A DNA stretch of 64,000 nt from Janthinobacterium sp. UMAB-56 (GTDB taxonomy: Bacteria > Pseudomonadota > Gammaproteobacteria > Burkholderiales > Burkholderiaceae_D). Shown one piece after another: positions 10,347 to 19,386 of the stretch. The stretch's first letter is position 1, and every line of letters begins with the position of its first letter. A program made the position numbers and the translations under genes. The notes beneath the pieces are model-generated. The model saw only the letters and a list, made by a program, of their open reading frames with translations. It was not told the origin of the DNA and did not search any database. Where the stretch lies: positions 330,480 to 394,479 of the forward strand of contig NZ_LT607654.1 of assembly GCF_900095265.1 (NCBI RefSeq). Direction: 5' to 3'.

Positions 10347-12925
10347 GCCTGCAAAAGGCAGAGCGGACGTCGCAAGGCCTGCTGTCGCGCTGGCTGCTGC
10401 TGGGCGAATGGCGCGCGCATCCCGTGCGCGCCCTGGTCGCCATCCTGGCCATCGCCATCGGCGTGTCGCTGGGCTTCGCCATCCACCTGATCAACGCGGC
10501 CGCCTTCAATGAATTTTCGACGGCCGTGAAAAGCCTGTCCGGCCAGGCCGACGTGCAAGTGGCCGGACGCGAAGCGCTGTTCGATGAAGCCATCTATCCG
10601 TGGCTGGCGCAGCGCGAAGGCGTGGCCGTGGCCTCGCCCGTGCTGGAACTGCAAGCCGGCGTGGCCAGCAAGAAAGACGGCGGCCCGCTGCACATCCTGG
10701 CGCTCGACGTCTTCCGCGCCGGCTTCATCTCGCCCGACCTGATAGGCGCGCCGGCCGAAGGCCAGCCCTTCGACACCCTGGCCGACGACGCCCTGTTTTT
10801 ATCGCCGGCCGCCCTGCGCTGGCTGAACGTGGCGCAGGGCGACAGGATTGCCCTGCAATCGGGCACGGGCAGCGTCTCCCTGCGCGTGGCCGGCTCGCTG
10901 CAGCGCGCGCGCGCCGGCCAGCGCATCGCGGTGATGGATATCGGCGCGGCGCAATGGCGCTTCAACAAGCTGGGCAAGCTGTCGCGCATCGACTTGAAAC
11001 TGCGCCAGGGCATCAGCCGCGACGCCTTCCAGGCCGATCTCGCGCGCACACTGGAAGCCCAATACCCGGGACGCTTCCAGGTGGGCCAGCCGAATGACGA
11101 AAACCAGAATAGCCGCAACAATAACCTCAGCCGCGCCTACCGGGTCAACCTGACCGTGCTTGCCCTCGTGGCGCTGTTTACGGGCGCCTTCTTGGTGTTT
11201 TCCACGCAGGCCCTGTCCGTCATCCGCCGCCGCAGCCAGTTCGCGCTGCTGCGCGTGCTGGGCATGGAGCGCGGCGCACTGCTGCGCCATGTACTGTTGG
11301 AGGGCGCCAGCCTCGGCATCGTCGGCGCTGGCCTGGGCATCGCCGGCGGCTTTGGCCTGGCCGCCGTCGCCCTGCGCTTCTTTGGCGGCGACCTGGGCGC
11401 CGGCTATTTCGCGGGCGTGCAGCCGCAGGTGCAGTTCACGCCCGTCGCCGCCTTCGTGTACTTCGCCCTGGGCCTCGGCGTGGCCTTGCTGGGCTGCGCG
11501 GCGCCCGCGCTGGAAGCGGCGCGCGCCGCCCCCGCCATCGCCCTGAAGTCAGGCAGCGAGGAAGTCGTGACGACCCGCCTGGCGAAAACCTGGCCCGCGC
11601 TGGCTTGTTTGCTGCTGGCCGGCGCCCTGACCTTGCTGCCGCCCGTGTTCGAGCTGCCGCTGTTCGGCTACCTGTCCATCGCACTGCTGCTGATCGGCGC
11701 CATCGCCCTGATGCCGCAGCTGGCGGCCGTGGTCTTCCGTTTCCTGCAGCGCGCCTGGCTGCGCACAGACACCTGCGCGCACGCGCCCGTGCGCAGCCTG
11801 ACCCTGGCACGCCTGGCGAACGCCTCGGGCCAGGCCGGTATCGCGCTCGGTGGCGTGCTGTCGAGCTTTAGTCTGATGGTGGCGATGGCCATCATGGTAT
11901 CGAGTTTCCGCGTCTCCGTCGACGACTGGCTGCTGCAGATTTTGCCGGCCGACGTGTATGCACGCACGGCCGCCAGCGGCGGCACGGCAGGCCTGAACCC
12001 GCGCGAACAGGCCAGCATCACCGCCCTGCCCGAAGTGGCCAGGGTCGATTTCCAGCGCCTGCGCACGCTGTCGCTGGCGCCGGACCGCCCGAACGTGGTG
12101 CTGCTGGCGCGCCCCATCAACCTCGCCGATCCGGGAAAAAGCATGGTGCTGGTGGGTGACACCCTGCCCGTGCCAACTGGCGCGAAACCCGTGTGGCTGT
12201 CCGAAGCGGCGGCCGACCTGTACAACTTCAAACCTGGCCAGCAGATAGCCCTGCCGCTGGCCGGCGGCCTGCACCAGTTCTACATTGCCGGCATCTGGCG
12301 CGACTATGCGCGCTCTTCCGGCGCCATCCAGATGCCGCTGGACGACTACCGCGCGCTGACGGGCGACCTCGATGTCAGCGACGCAGCCCTGTGGCTGGCC
12401 AAAGGCGCCACGGGCGACGAGCTGCAGCAGCGCCTGAAAGGGCTGCCGTTCGGCGCCAGCCTGGAAGTATCGAATCCGTCCGCCATCCGCGCCCTGAGCC
12501 TGCAAATCTTCGACCGCAGCTTCGCCGTCACGTATTTATTGGAAGCCATCGCCATCGTCATCGGCCTGTTCGGCGTGGCCGCCACGTTTTCCGCCCAGAC
12601 CCTGGCGCGCGCGCGCGAATTCGGCATGCTGCGCCATGTGGGCGTGACGCGCGGGCAGATATTGTCCATCCTGGCGCTGGAAGGCGGCGCGCTGACGGCG
12701 CTGGGTATCGCCACCGGTTTTGTTTTGGGCCTGTTGATCAGTTTTGTGCTGGTCTACATCGTCAACCCGCAATCGTTCCACTGGACCATGCAACTGCACT
12801 TGCCCTGGCCCTTGATCGCCAGCGTGGCACTGGCCCTGCTGCTGGCTGCGGCCGCCACGGCCCTGATCGCGGGCCGCCAGGCCCTGTCCGCTGGCCCCAT
12901 CCGCGCCGTCAGGGAGGACTGGTAA
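10334..12925 (+). CDS. FtsX-like ABC transporter permease (MacB/LolCE/YbbP type)
   Basis: An 863-aa permease. The start ATG at 10334 (MSELSLQKAERTSQG) lies inside the DUF4124 gene; upstream in-frame codons are arginine-rich shadow. It has an N-terminal membrane anchor (~residues 30-55), a large periplasmic domain, then FtsX blocks around 265-440 and 745-855, with an extra pair of helices in between, i.e. the duplicated ten-helix YbbP/AttFG-like plan. Such permeases need an ATPase subunit, but none is encoded beside it: upstream genes are DUF4124 and an FAD enzyme, and downstream is a lipocalin-like protein. It may borrow an ATPase from elsewhere (LolD-like). The next gene begins on its stop codon. 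Confidence 0.85.
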   Translation: MSELSLQKAERTSQGLLSRWLLLGEWRAHPVRALVAILAIAIGVSLGFAIHLINAAAFNEFSTAVKSLSGQADVQVAGREALFDEAIYPWLAQREGVAVASPVLELQAGVASKKDGGPLHILALDVFRAGFISPDLIGAPAEGQPFDTLADDALFLSPAALRWLNVAQGDRIALQSGTGSVSLRVAGSLQRARAGQRIAVMDIGAAQWRFNKLGKLSRIDLKLRQGISRDAFQADLARTLEAQYPGRFQVGQPNDENQNSRNNNLSRAYRVNLTVLALVALFTGAFLVFSTQALSVIRRRSQFALLRVLGMERGALLRHVLLEGASLGIVGAGLGIAGGFGLAAVALRFFGGDLGAGYFAGVQPQVQFTPVAAFVYFALGLGVALLGCAAPALEAARAAPAIALKSGSEEVVTTRLAKTWPALACLLLAGALTLLPPVFELPLFGYLSIALLLIGAIALMPQLAAVVFRFLQRAWLRTDTCAHAPVRSLTLARLANASGQAGIALGGVLSSFSLMVAMAIMVSSFRVSVDDWLLQILPADVYARTAASGGTAGLNPREQASITALPEVARVDFQRLRTLSLAPDRPNVVLLARPINLADPGKSMVLVGDTLPVPTGAKPVWLSEAAADLYNFKPGQQIALPLAGGLHQFYIAGIWRDYARSSGAIQMPLDDYRALTGDLDVSDAALWLAKGATGDELQQRLKGLPFGASLEVSNPSAIRALSLQIFDRSFAVTYLLEAIAIVIGLFGVAATFSAQTLARAREFGMLRHVGVTRGQILSILALEGGALTALGIATGFVLGLLISFVLVYIVNPQSFHWTMQLHLPWPLIASVALALLLAAAATALIAGRQALSAGPIRAVREDW

Positions 12926-14001
12926 TGCGCCGCTTGACTTGTTTGCTGTTGTTCTGCTGTGCTGCCGCCGTCGCCGCGCCGCCCGCCTTCGCCCCCGTCA
13001 CGCCGCTGCCGGCCGGCCAGACCCTGCGTCTGCCGCACGACTTCGGCGCCCATCCCGCGTATAAAACGGAATGGTGGTACGCCACGGGCTGGGTCAAAAC
13101 CGCCGGCGGAGAACAACTGGGCTACCAGGTGACTTTCTTTCGCAGCGCCACGGCGACCGATGCGGATAATCCCAGCGCCTTTGCGCCCAAGCAGCTGATC
13201 ATCGGCCATGCGGCCCTGTCCGACCCGAAGGTGGGCAAGCTGCTGCACGACGAGAAAAGCGCGCGCGAGGGTTTCGGCCTGGCCTATGCCAAGGTGGGCG
13301 ACACGGACGTGAAACTCGACGACTGGCGCATGCAGCGGCAAGCCGACGGCAGCTACAAGGTCAGCCTGGCCGCGCGCGACTTCAGCTTGCAGCTGACCCT
13401 GACGCCCACGCAGGCTGTGCTGCTGCAGGGCGAAGGCGGCTACTCGCGCAAGGGCGCGCGGCCTGCGCAAGCGAGTTACTACTACAGCGAGCCGCAGCTG
13501 CGTACCACGGGCACGATCGCGCGCGCGGGCGGCAAGGCGCAAGCCGTGACAGGCGCCACCTGGCTCGATCATGAGTGGTCCAGCCAGGTGCTCGATGCGG
13601 ACGCCAGCGGCTGGAACTGGATAGGCGCCAACCTCGATGATGGCGGCGCCCTGATGGCCTTCCAGATCCGCAGCAAGACAGGTGCTAAACTATGGGCGCA
13701 CGCGACATGGCGCGATGCGTCCGGCAAAATGACGCAGTTCGCACCCGGCGACGTCGATTTCACGCCCACGCAGCTGTGGCGCTCGCCCCGCACGCAGGCT
13801 CAATACCCGGTCGCCACCGAAATCCGTACGGGCGCCACGCGCTGGCAGATCAAGCCCTTGCAGGCCGACCAGGAACTCGATTCGCGCCGCTCGACGGGCG
13901 CCGTGTACTGGGAAGGCGCCGTGACGGTGGAGCGCGACGGTCAGCCGGTGGGCCGCGCCTACCTGGAAATGACGGGCTACGTGCAGCCGATGAAGTTATA
14001 A
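12925..14001 (+). CDS. lipocalin-like AttH/CrtC-family exported protein
   Basis: A 358-aa protein with a signal peptide (MRRLTCLLLFCCAAAVAAPP). It starts on the last base of the permease stop (TAATG). The TEWWYATGWV motif near residue 45 and the WLDHEWSSQ motif near residue 210 are hallmarks of the AttH/CrtC (hydroxyneurosporene-synthase-like, double-lipocalin) family. In other bacteria such proteins are encoded together with a YbbA-like ATPase and FtsX permease, which suggests a periplasmic carrier of hydrophobic molecules handed over by the permease. True carotenoid hydratase activity is unlikely, as no carotenoid genes are present nearby. Confidence 0.85.
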   Translation: MRRLTCLLLFCCAAAVAAPPAFAPVTPLPAGQTLRLPHDFGAHPAYKTEWWYATGWVKTAGGEQLGYQVTFFRSATATDADNPSAFAPKQLIIGHAALSDPKVGKLLHDEKSAREGFGLAYAKVGDTDVKLDDWRMQRQADGSYKVSLAARDFSLQLTLTPTQAVLLQGEGGYSRKGARPAQASYYYSEPQLRTTGTIARAGGKAQAVTGATWLDHEWSSQVLDADASGWNWIGANLDDGGALMAFQIRSKTGAKLWAHATWRDASGKMTQFAPGDVDFTPTQLWRSPRTQAQYPVATEIRTGATRWQIKPLQADQELDSRRSTGAVYWEGAVTVERDGQPVGRAYLEMTGYVQPMKL

Positions 14002-14035
14002 GCAGTATCGAATAGGTAAATCAAAGCGAAAAACA

Positions 14036-15883
14036 ATGACAACCAGCACAGAAACAAGCAGCACCAGTACAGCAACCACCACTCCCGATACCGGCACCAG
14101 CCGCGAACTGAAAAAAGGCAGCCTGGCCGCCTTCAGGGGCTTGATGCCTTTCCTGACGCCGTACCGCAAGCAGTTCTTCCTGGCCGGTATCGCGCTGGTG
14201 GTAGCCGCCGCCTCCACCCTGGCCATCCCCGCCGCCTTCAAACAGATGATCGACCTCGGTTTCGGCGGCGCGGCCGGCTCAAGCAGTATCGAGCACGTGG
14301 ACCTGGTCTTCCTCGCCCTGTTCGGCGTGGCGTCCATCCTGGCGCTGGCGACTGCGGCGCGTTTTTATACGGTGTCGTGGCTGGGCGAACGCGTCACGGC
14401 CGACATCCGCAGCGCCGTGTACCGCCACGTGGTCACGCAAAGCCCCGCCTTCTTTGAAACTACGCAGACGGGCGAAGTCCTGTCGCGCATTACCACCGAC
14501 ACGACCCTGATCCAGGCCGTCGTCGGCACCAGCATCTCGATGGCGCTGCGCAATGTGCTGCTGTTCCTGGGCGGCCTGGTGATGCTGTTCGTCACCAGCG
14601 CCAAGCTGGCCGGCATCATCATCGGCCTCTTGATCCTCGTGGTCGTGCCCATCATCGTGTTTGGCCGCCGCGTGCGCAAGCTGTCGCGCGATTCGCAAGA
14701 CCGCATTGCCGACGCTTCGGCCATGGCCGGCGAAATCCTCAACGCCATGCCCACCGTGCAGGCTTTTACGCACGAGAAAATCGAATCGAAGCGCTTCGGC
14801 GACTCCGTCGAAGGCGCCTTCATGACAGCCATGCGGCGCATCCGCGCCCGCGCCCTGCTCACCATGATCGCCATCCTGCTGGTCTTCGGCACCATCGTCT
14901 TCGTGCTGTGGCTGGGCGCGCGCGCCGTGCTGGAAGGCTCGATGACGGGCGGCGACCTGGGCCAGTTCATCCTGTACGCCTCCATCGTGGCCGGCGCCAT
15001 CGGCGCTTTGTCTGAAGTCATGGGCGAAGCACAGCGCGCCGCCGGCGCCACCGAGCGCCTGCTGGAACTGATGGCCGTCAAATCGGAGATCGAATCCCCG
15101 GTCACGCCGCTGCCGCTGCCCGCGCGCGCTGCGACTGGCGCCGCGCTGTCCCTGGACAATGTCATGTTCTCATATCCGTCGCGTCCGGACACCCACGCGC
15201 TGGACCACGTCAGCCTCGACATCGGCGCCGGCGAGACGGTAGCCGTCGTCGGCCCTTCCGGCGCCGGCAAGACCACTCTGTTCCAGCTGTTCCTGCGTTT
15301 TTATGACCCGCAAAGCGGCAGCATCCGCCTCGACGGCGTCGACATCAAGCAACTCGACCTGCATACCCTGCGCGACGCCATCGGCATCGTGCCGCAAGAT
15401 ACGGTGATCTTCTCGGCCGACGCCATGGAAAACATTCGCTACGGCCGCGCCGGCGCCAGCGACGCAGAAGTCATCGCGGCCGCGAAAATGGCGGCCGCCC
15501 ACGAATTCATCGAACGCCTGCCGAATGGCTATAAATCCTTCCTCGGCGAACGGGGCGTGCGCCTGTCCGGCGGGCAGCGCCAGCGCATCGCCATCGCGCG
15601 CGCCCTGCTGAAAAACCCGCCCCTGCTGCTGCTCGACGAAGCGACCAGCGCGCTGGACGCGGAATCGGAACGCCTGGTGCAAAAGGCGCTGGAAGCGGCC
15701 ATGGTCGGCCGCACCACCGTCATCATCGCGCACCGCCTGGCGACCGTCCAAAGGGCCGACCGCATCGTCGTCATGGAAGACGGCAAGATCGTCGAGACGG
15801 GTACGCATGCGTCCCTGGTTGCCCTGGGCGGCATCTACGCCAACCTGGCAGCCCTGCAATTTCATCACGTACAACTCAACTAA
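14036..15883 (+). CDS. ABC exporter, fused transmembrane and ATPase domains (LmrA/MsbA type)
   Basis: A 615-aa half-transporter. After a Thr/Ser-rich 20-residue leader come six helices in residues ~40-345, then an ATPase domain with Walker A GPSGAGKTT (K412), the signature LSGGQRQRIAIARALL, and Walker B LLLLDEATSALD. It works as a homodimer exporting lipids, drugs or peptides; the substrate is not deducible. It begins 34 bases after the AttH-like gene, and may be read through from that operon. Confidence 0.9.
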   Translation: MTTSTETSSTSTATTTPDTGTSRELKKGSLAAFRGLMPFLTPYRKQFFLAGIALVVAAASTLAIPAAFKQMIDLGFGGAAGSSSIEHVDLVFLALFGVASILALATAARFYTVSWLGERVTADIRSAVYRHVVTQSPAFFETTQTGEVLSRITTDTTLIQAVVGTSISMALRNVLLFLGGLVMLFVTSAKLAGIIIGLLILVVVPIIVFGRRVRKLSRDSQDRIADASAMAGEILNAMPTVQAFTHEKIESKRFGDSVEGAFMTAMRRIRARALLTMIAILLVFGTIVFVLWLGARAVLEGSMTGGDLGQFILYASIVAGAIGALSEVMGEAQRAAGATERLLELMAVKSEIESPVTPLPLPARAATGAALSLDNVMFSYPSRPDTHALDHVSLDIGAGETVAVVGPSGAGKTTLFQLFLRFYDPQSGSIRLDGVDIKQLDLHTLRDAIGIVPQDTVIFSADAMENIRYGRAGASDAEVIAAAKMAAAHEFIERLPNGYKSFLGERGVRLSGGQRQRIAIARALLKNPPLLLLDEATSALDAESERLVQKALEAAMVGRTTVIIAHRLATVQRADRIVVMEDGKIVETGTHASLVALGGIYANLAALQFHHVQLN

Positions 15884-15895
15884 ACGCGACTCGCC

Positions 15896-16570
15896 ATGAA
15901 CGCCTTATTCCACGCCAACCTGGGCATCACCGATTTCTGGACCTTTTTACTGGGGACCATCTTCATCGTTATCCTGCCAGGCCCCAACTCCATGTATGTG
16001 CTGTCGGTCGCCGCCCAGCGCGGCGTGCGGCCAGCCTACCAGGGCGCCTTCGGCATCTTCGCCGGCGACCTGATACTGATGGTGCTGTCGGCCTGCGGCG
16101 TGGCCTCCTTGCTGAAGGCCAGCCCGGCCCTGTTCTACGTCGTGAAATACATCGGCGCGGCCTACCTGGGCTGGATCGGCCTGCAAATGCTGATAGGCTG
16201 CTGGTGCAAGCTGCGCGCACCTGCGCCGGCAGACGGCGTAGCGGCAGCAGTAACGCCCACCGTCAAGGAAAGTGCCCCGTTCCGCAAGGCCCTGATCATC
16301 AGCCTGATGAACCCGAAAGCAATTTTGTTCTTCATTTCGTTTTTCATCCAGTTCGTCGACCCGGCCTTCCCGAATCCCGTGCTGTCCTTCATCGGCCTGG
16401 GCCTGATCTGCCAGGTGATCAGTTTTACCTACCTGACAGCCATCATCTTTGTCGGTGCCCGCCTGGCCGACACCTTCCGCCGCCGCCGTCGCCTGTCGGC
16501 CGGCATGGGCGGCGGCGTGGGCGCCATGTTCATCGGCTTCGGGGCGAAACTCGCCACGGCCACACTCTAA
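15896..16570 (+). CDS. LysE/RhtB-family amino-acid exporter (LeuE-like)
   Basis: A 224-aa membrane protein with six hydrophobic segments. The N-terminal family motif ILPGPNSMYVLS near residues 27-38 and the helix YIGAAYLGWIGLQML are typical of LysE translocators, and the overall pattern is closest to LeuE. These export amino acids such as leucine or threonine by proton antiport. It sits just upstream of threonine aldolase, which fits disposal of threonine or its relatives. Confidence 0.88.
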   Translation: MNALFHANLGITDFWTFLLGTIFIVILPGPNSMYVLSVAAQRGVRPAYQGAFGIFAGDLILMVLSACGVASLLKASPALFYVVKYIGAAYLGWIGLQMLIGCWCKLRAPAPADGVAAAVTPTVKESAPFRKALIISLMNPKAILFFISFFIQFVDPAFPNPVLSFIGLGLICQVISFTYLTAIIFVGARLADTFRRRRRLSAGMGGGVGAMFIGFGAKLATATL

Positions 16571-16580
16571 GGAAATCAGC

Positions 16581-17672
16581 GTGAACGAGCTTGAACTGCG
16601 CCAGCGCTGCCATACCGTCCTGCCGGGCCACCGCCAGCCCTCCCCAAGCGCCACCTTCGCTGCCATGGCCGCCTGGTGCGAAGCCAACGACATCGCGCAC
16701 GATACCTATGGCGAAGGCGCGCTGATCGAACAGTTCGAAAACAAGATCGCCAGCCTGCTCGGTTTCGAAGCGGCCGTGTTCTGCATCACGGGCACCATGA
16801 CGCAGGTAACCGCCCTGCGCCTGGCGTGCCAGGATCGCAACTCCACCCTGGTGGCCTTGCACCCGACGTCGCACATCCTGCGCCACGAGCGGGGCAACCA
16901 TGCATTGCTCGAACACTTCAAGGCTTTGATGATCGGCGACCCGCACCGTCCTTGGACGGTGGACGACTTGCGCGCCGTGCCCGATGCGCTGGGCGCCGCG
17001 CAGGTCGAACTGCCGATGCGCGAAATCGGCGGCCAGTGCCCGTCGTGGGATGACTTGAGCGAGATCAAGCGGCACTGCCGCGAGCACAACATTCACCTGC
17101 ACATGGATGGCGCGCGCCTGTGGGAAGCCCAAGCCGGTTTTGTCCAGCCCTTGCCCGCCATCTGCGACGGCTTTGATTCCGTGTATGTCTCGCTGTACAA
17201 GGGCATAGGCGGCCTCGGTGGCGCCATGCTGGCCGGCAGCCGCCCGTTTGTCGAACGGGCGCGCGCCTGGTTCCACCGCCAGGGCGGCAGTGTCGTGCAC
17301 CGCACGCCCTACGTGGTGGCCGCCGCCATGCAGTTCGACGCGCGCCTGGCCGCCATGCCGCAGTATTTTGCACGCACACAGTGGCTGTACGCGCTGCTGC
17401 GCGACTTCCCGAGCATCGCCGTCAACCCCGCCCAGCCGCAGGCCAATATGCTGCACCTGCACTTGCCCGTCTCGCGCGAGCGCGCCATCGCCATCCGCGA
17501 CCAGGTGGCCGCAGACCACGGCATCTGGCTGTTCGGCCGCGCCAGCCACGCAGCCCTGCCAGGGTACAGCGTGGTGGAATGGTATGTGGGGGATCAATTG
17601 CTGGACATGCCGGACGACACAGTGCGGCTGGCCTTGACCCTGCTGGATCAGGCGATGTGCGTCAGTAAGTAA
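16581..17672 (+). CDS. ltaE: low-specificity threonine aldolase (beta-eliminating lyase family)
   Basis: A 363-aa PLP enzyme cleaving threonine/allo-threonine to glycine and acetaldehyde. The start is GTG at 16581, preceded by AAGGA at 16569-16573; the longer frame upstream is a shadow of the LysE gene. Motifs: TYGEGALIEQFENKIASLLG near the N-terminus, HLHMDGARLWEAQ (PLP ring region), and SVYVSLYKGIGGLGGAMLAG with the Schiff-base lysine. It ends next to a bidirectional terminator shared with the convergent fadL-type gene. Confidence 0.87.
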   Translation: MNELELRQRCHTVLPGHRQPSPSATFAAMAAWCEANDIAHDTYGEGALIEQFENKIASLLGFEAAVFCITGTMTQVTALRLACQDRNSTLVALHPTSHILRHERGNHALLEHFKALMIGDPHRPWTVDDLRAVPDALGAAQVELPMREIGGQCPSWDDLSEIKRHCREHNIHLHMDGARLWEAQAGFVQPLPAICDGFDSVYVSLYKGIGGLGGAMLAGSRPFVERARAWFHRQGGSVVHRTPYVVAAAMQFDARLAAMPQYFARTQWLYALLRDFPSIAVNPAQPQANMLHLHLPVSRERAIAIRDQVAADHGIWLFGRASHAALPGYSVVEWYVGDQLLDMPDDTVRLALTLLDQAMCVSK

Positions 17673-17695
17673 GCCGACAACACCACAGCCATGCC

Positions 17696-17722
17696 AAAAA
17701 AAAGTGCCCGAAGGCGCTTTTT
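17696..17722. terminator. bidirectional intrinsic terminator
   Basis: Stem AAAAAAGTGCC / GGCGCTTTTTT around a CGAA tetraloop, with A and T runs on both sides, between the convergent threonine aldolase and FadL-type genes. The stem has a single G-T pair. It should work for both strands. Confidence 0.8.
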
Positions 17723-17759
17723 TCATTTCATGGCGGCCGGGTCGGCCGCCACTACCTGC

Positions 17760-19190
17760 TTAAAACTTGTAGTTATAAGCGAGACCGATCAACTGCATGC
17801 GGGTCTTGAACAGGCCCTTGGTGGTTTCACCGTTGCCGGTGCAGCCAGTCATCACCGGCGAGCAGTCATTCTTGTAGTTGACGTCAGCATCCTTGAAGTC
17901 GATATAGCTGTAGGCCAGGTCGATCGAGGAATTGGCGTTCAGCTTCCAGTTCGCGCCGATCGAGTACTGCATGCGGTCGCTATCCGGCAAGGCCGGGTGG
18001 CGCAGTTCGGCGCTACGCACTGGCGCCTGGTCGTGGGCGATACCGGCGCGCAGCAGCAGGTTTTCACTGTACTTGTAGTTGGTGCCCAGCGAGACGCGGT
18101 AAGTGTCTTTCCAGTTCTGGCGAATGCGCTCGGCGCCTTCAGCCGTCGGCGGGAACTGGATGTCCAGGTTCTGCAAGCGCGAAGTGCGGGTCCAGGTGAC
18201 GTCGCCCATCAAGGCCCAACGATCATCCATTTGATGGAAAGCGTTGATCGATACGGTTTCCGGCGTGCGCAGTTCGACCAGTGCCTTGGAATTGACCTTG
18301 CCCGATGCGGCGCTGATGAAGCCATTCACGGCCGCATTATTCGACACTTGCGAGAAGTCCCAGATCGTGTCGCCTTTCAGCTTGTGCGAAATCGACGAAC
18401 GGTAGGAAATACCGAAACGCGTGCCTTCGTTCATCTGGTACAGGTAACCGAGGTTGAAGCCGAAGCCCCAGTCGTCGCCATCCATCGAGGCGTGGCCATC
18501 CTTGGCGCCCGCCAGTGCAATGCCGGCAGCATTCGCGGCAGCCATACCTTGCGCCTGAGCAACACTCGCCAGGAACTTCCCCGAGACGACCGGATTCGCG
18601 CTCAGGGCCTTGACCGTACCTGGCACGTCCACCGCCTGGCCCAGTTCCGCCTTCATGTATTCAGCCGTGATACCGAAGCCGAACGAGTGGTGCTGGTCCA
18701 GCTTGAACGACACGGAAGGATTCAGGGCGATGGCTTCGAGCTTGATGTTGGTGATCGCATAGCGACCGCTCCAGCTGTCGCCATAGTCGAGCTTGGCGCC
18801 GTAGGGCACGAACAGGCCCATGCCGACGGTCCATTGCTCATCGATTTTTTTGCTGGCATAGACGGCAGGCGCAAAGACTACATCCGGCACGTAGTCCTTG
18901 GTCGTGCCGCCCGTGCGCGTGCCCGTGAAATTGAAGGACCCCTTGTCCTGGAACGTCGAATGCGGCACGACGAGGGTACCGCCGCCGACGAACTGCGTGC
19001 CTTCCAGCCGCGACATGCCGGCAGGGTTGTAGAAAATGGTCGACGCATCGCCGGCTTCGGCGCCGCTGGCATCGGCCGTGCCCTGGGCGGAAACGCTTTG
19101 CGAGCCGAAACGGTAGCCCGATGCTTGTGCGGTGGAGGAAATGCCGGCGAACGCGGCAACGATCAAAAGGGGCAGATATTTATGTTTCAA
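17760..19190 (-). CDS. FadL/OmpP1-family outer-membrane channel
   Basis: A 476-aa outer-membrane beta-barrel for long-chain fatty acids or other hydrophobic compounds. The start is a TTG at 19190, giving the clear signal peptide KHKYLPLLIVAAFAGISSTA followed by SGYRFGSQSVSAQGTADASG, the family N-terminus, and STIFYNPAGMSRLEG, the conserved NPAG hatch motif. The protein ends with the aromatic residue expected of a barrel (NYKF). A TATAAT at 19210-19205 lies only 14 bases before the start codon. It is monocistronic and convergent with ltaE. Confidence 0.88.
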   Translation of the reverse strand: MKHKYLPLLIVAAFAGISSTAQASGYRFGSQSVSAQGTADASGAEAGDASTIFYNPAGMSRLEGTQFVGGGTLVVPHSTFQDKGSFNFTGTRTGGTTKDYVPDVVFAPAVYASKKIDEQWTVGMGLFVPYGAKLDYGDSWSGRYAITNIKLEAIALNPSVSFKLDQHHSFGFGITAEYMKAELGQAVDVPGTVKALSANPVVSGKFLASVAQAQGMAAANAAGIALAGAKDGHASMDGDDWGFGFNLGYLYQMNEGTRFGISYRSSISHKLKGDTIWDFSQVSNNAAVNGFISAASGKVNSKALVELRTPETVSINAFHQMDDRWALMGDVTWTRTSRLQNLDIQFPPTAEGAERIRQNWKDTYRVSLGTNYKYSENLLLRAGIAHDQAPVRSAELRHPALPDSDRMQYSIGANWKLNANSSIDLAYSYIDFKDADVNYKNDCSPVMTGCTGNGETTKGLFKTRMQLIGLAYNYKF

Positions 19191-19322
19191 GTTAGTCTCT
19201 CTTTATTATATGAAGTGTCTTCGTCACATTGTCTCGGGTAGCTCAACCTCACCCGTCCTGCACTGTTCTTGCCGCCGTGAACTCCCTCACTGACGGCATG
19301 AGCGAAGCATATAATATTTTTT

Positions 19323-19349
19323 AAAAAAAAGCGAACGTTCGCTCTTTTT
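19323..19349 (-). terminator. intrinsic terminator of the GGDEF-EAL gene
   Basis: Read on the minus strand, a hairpin with stem AGCGA/TCGCT, loop ACGT, extended by one G-T and several A-T pairs, is followed by a run of T. It lies ~40 bases after the stop of the GGDEF-EAL gene. The core AGCGAACGTTCGCT is also a perfect 14-bp palindrome. Confidence 0.65.
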
Positions 19350-19386
19350 ATGAGACAGCGTTGTTTTCCCCGCCAATCGTGGGGCT

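Noticed and set aside
19330..19343. TetR-type operator for fadL
   Set aside because: Directly followed by a T-run on the minus strand after the GGDEF-EAL stop, so a terminator is the simpler reading.
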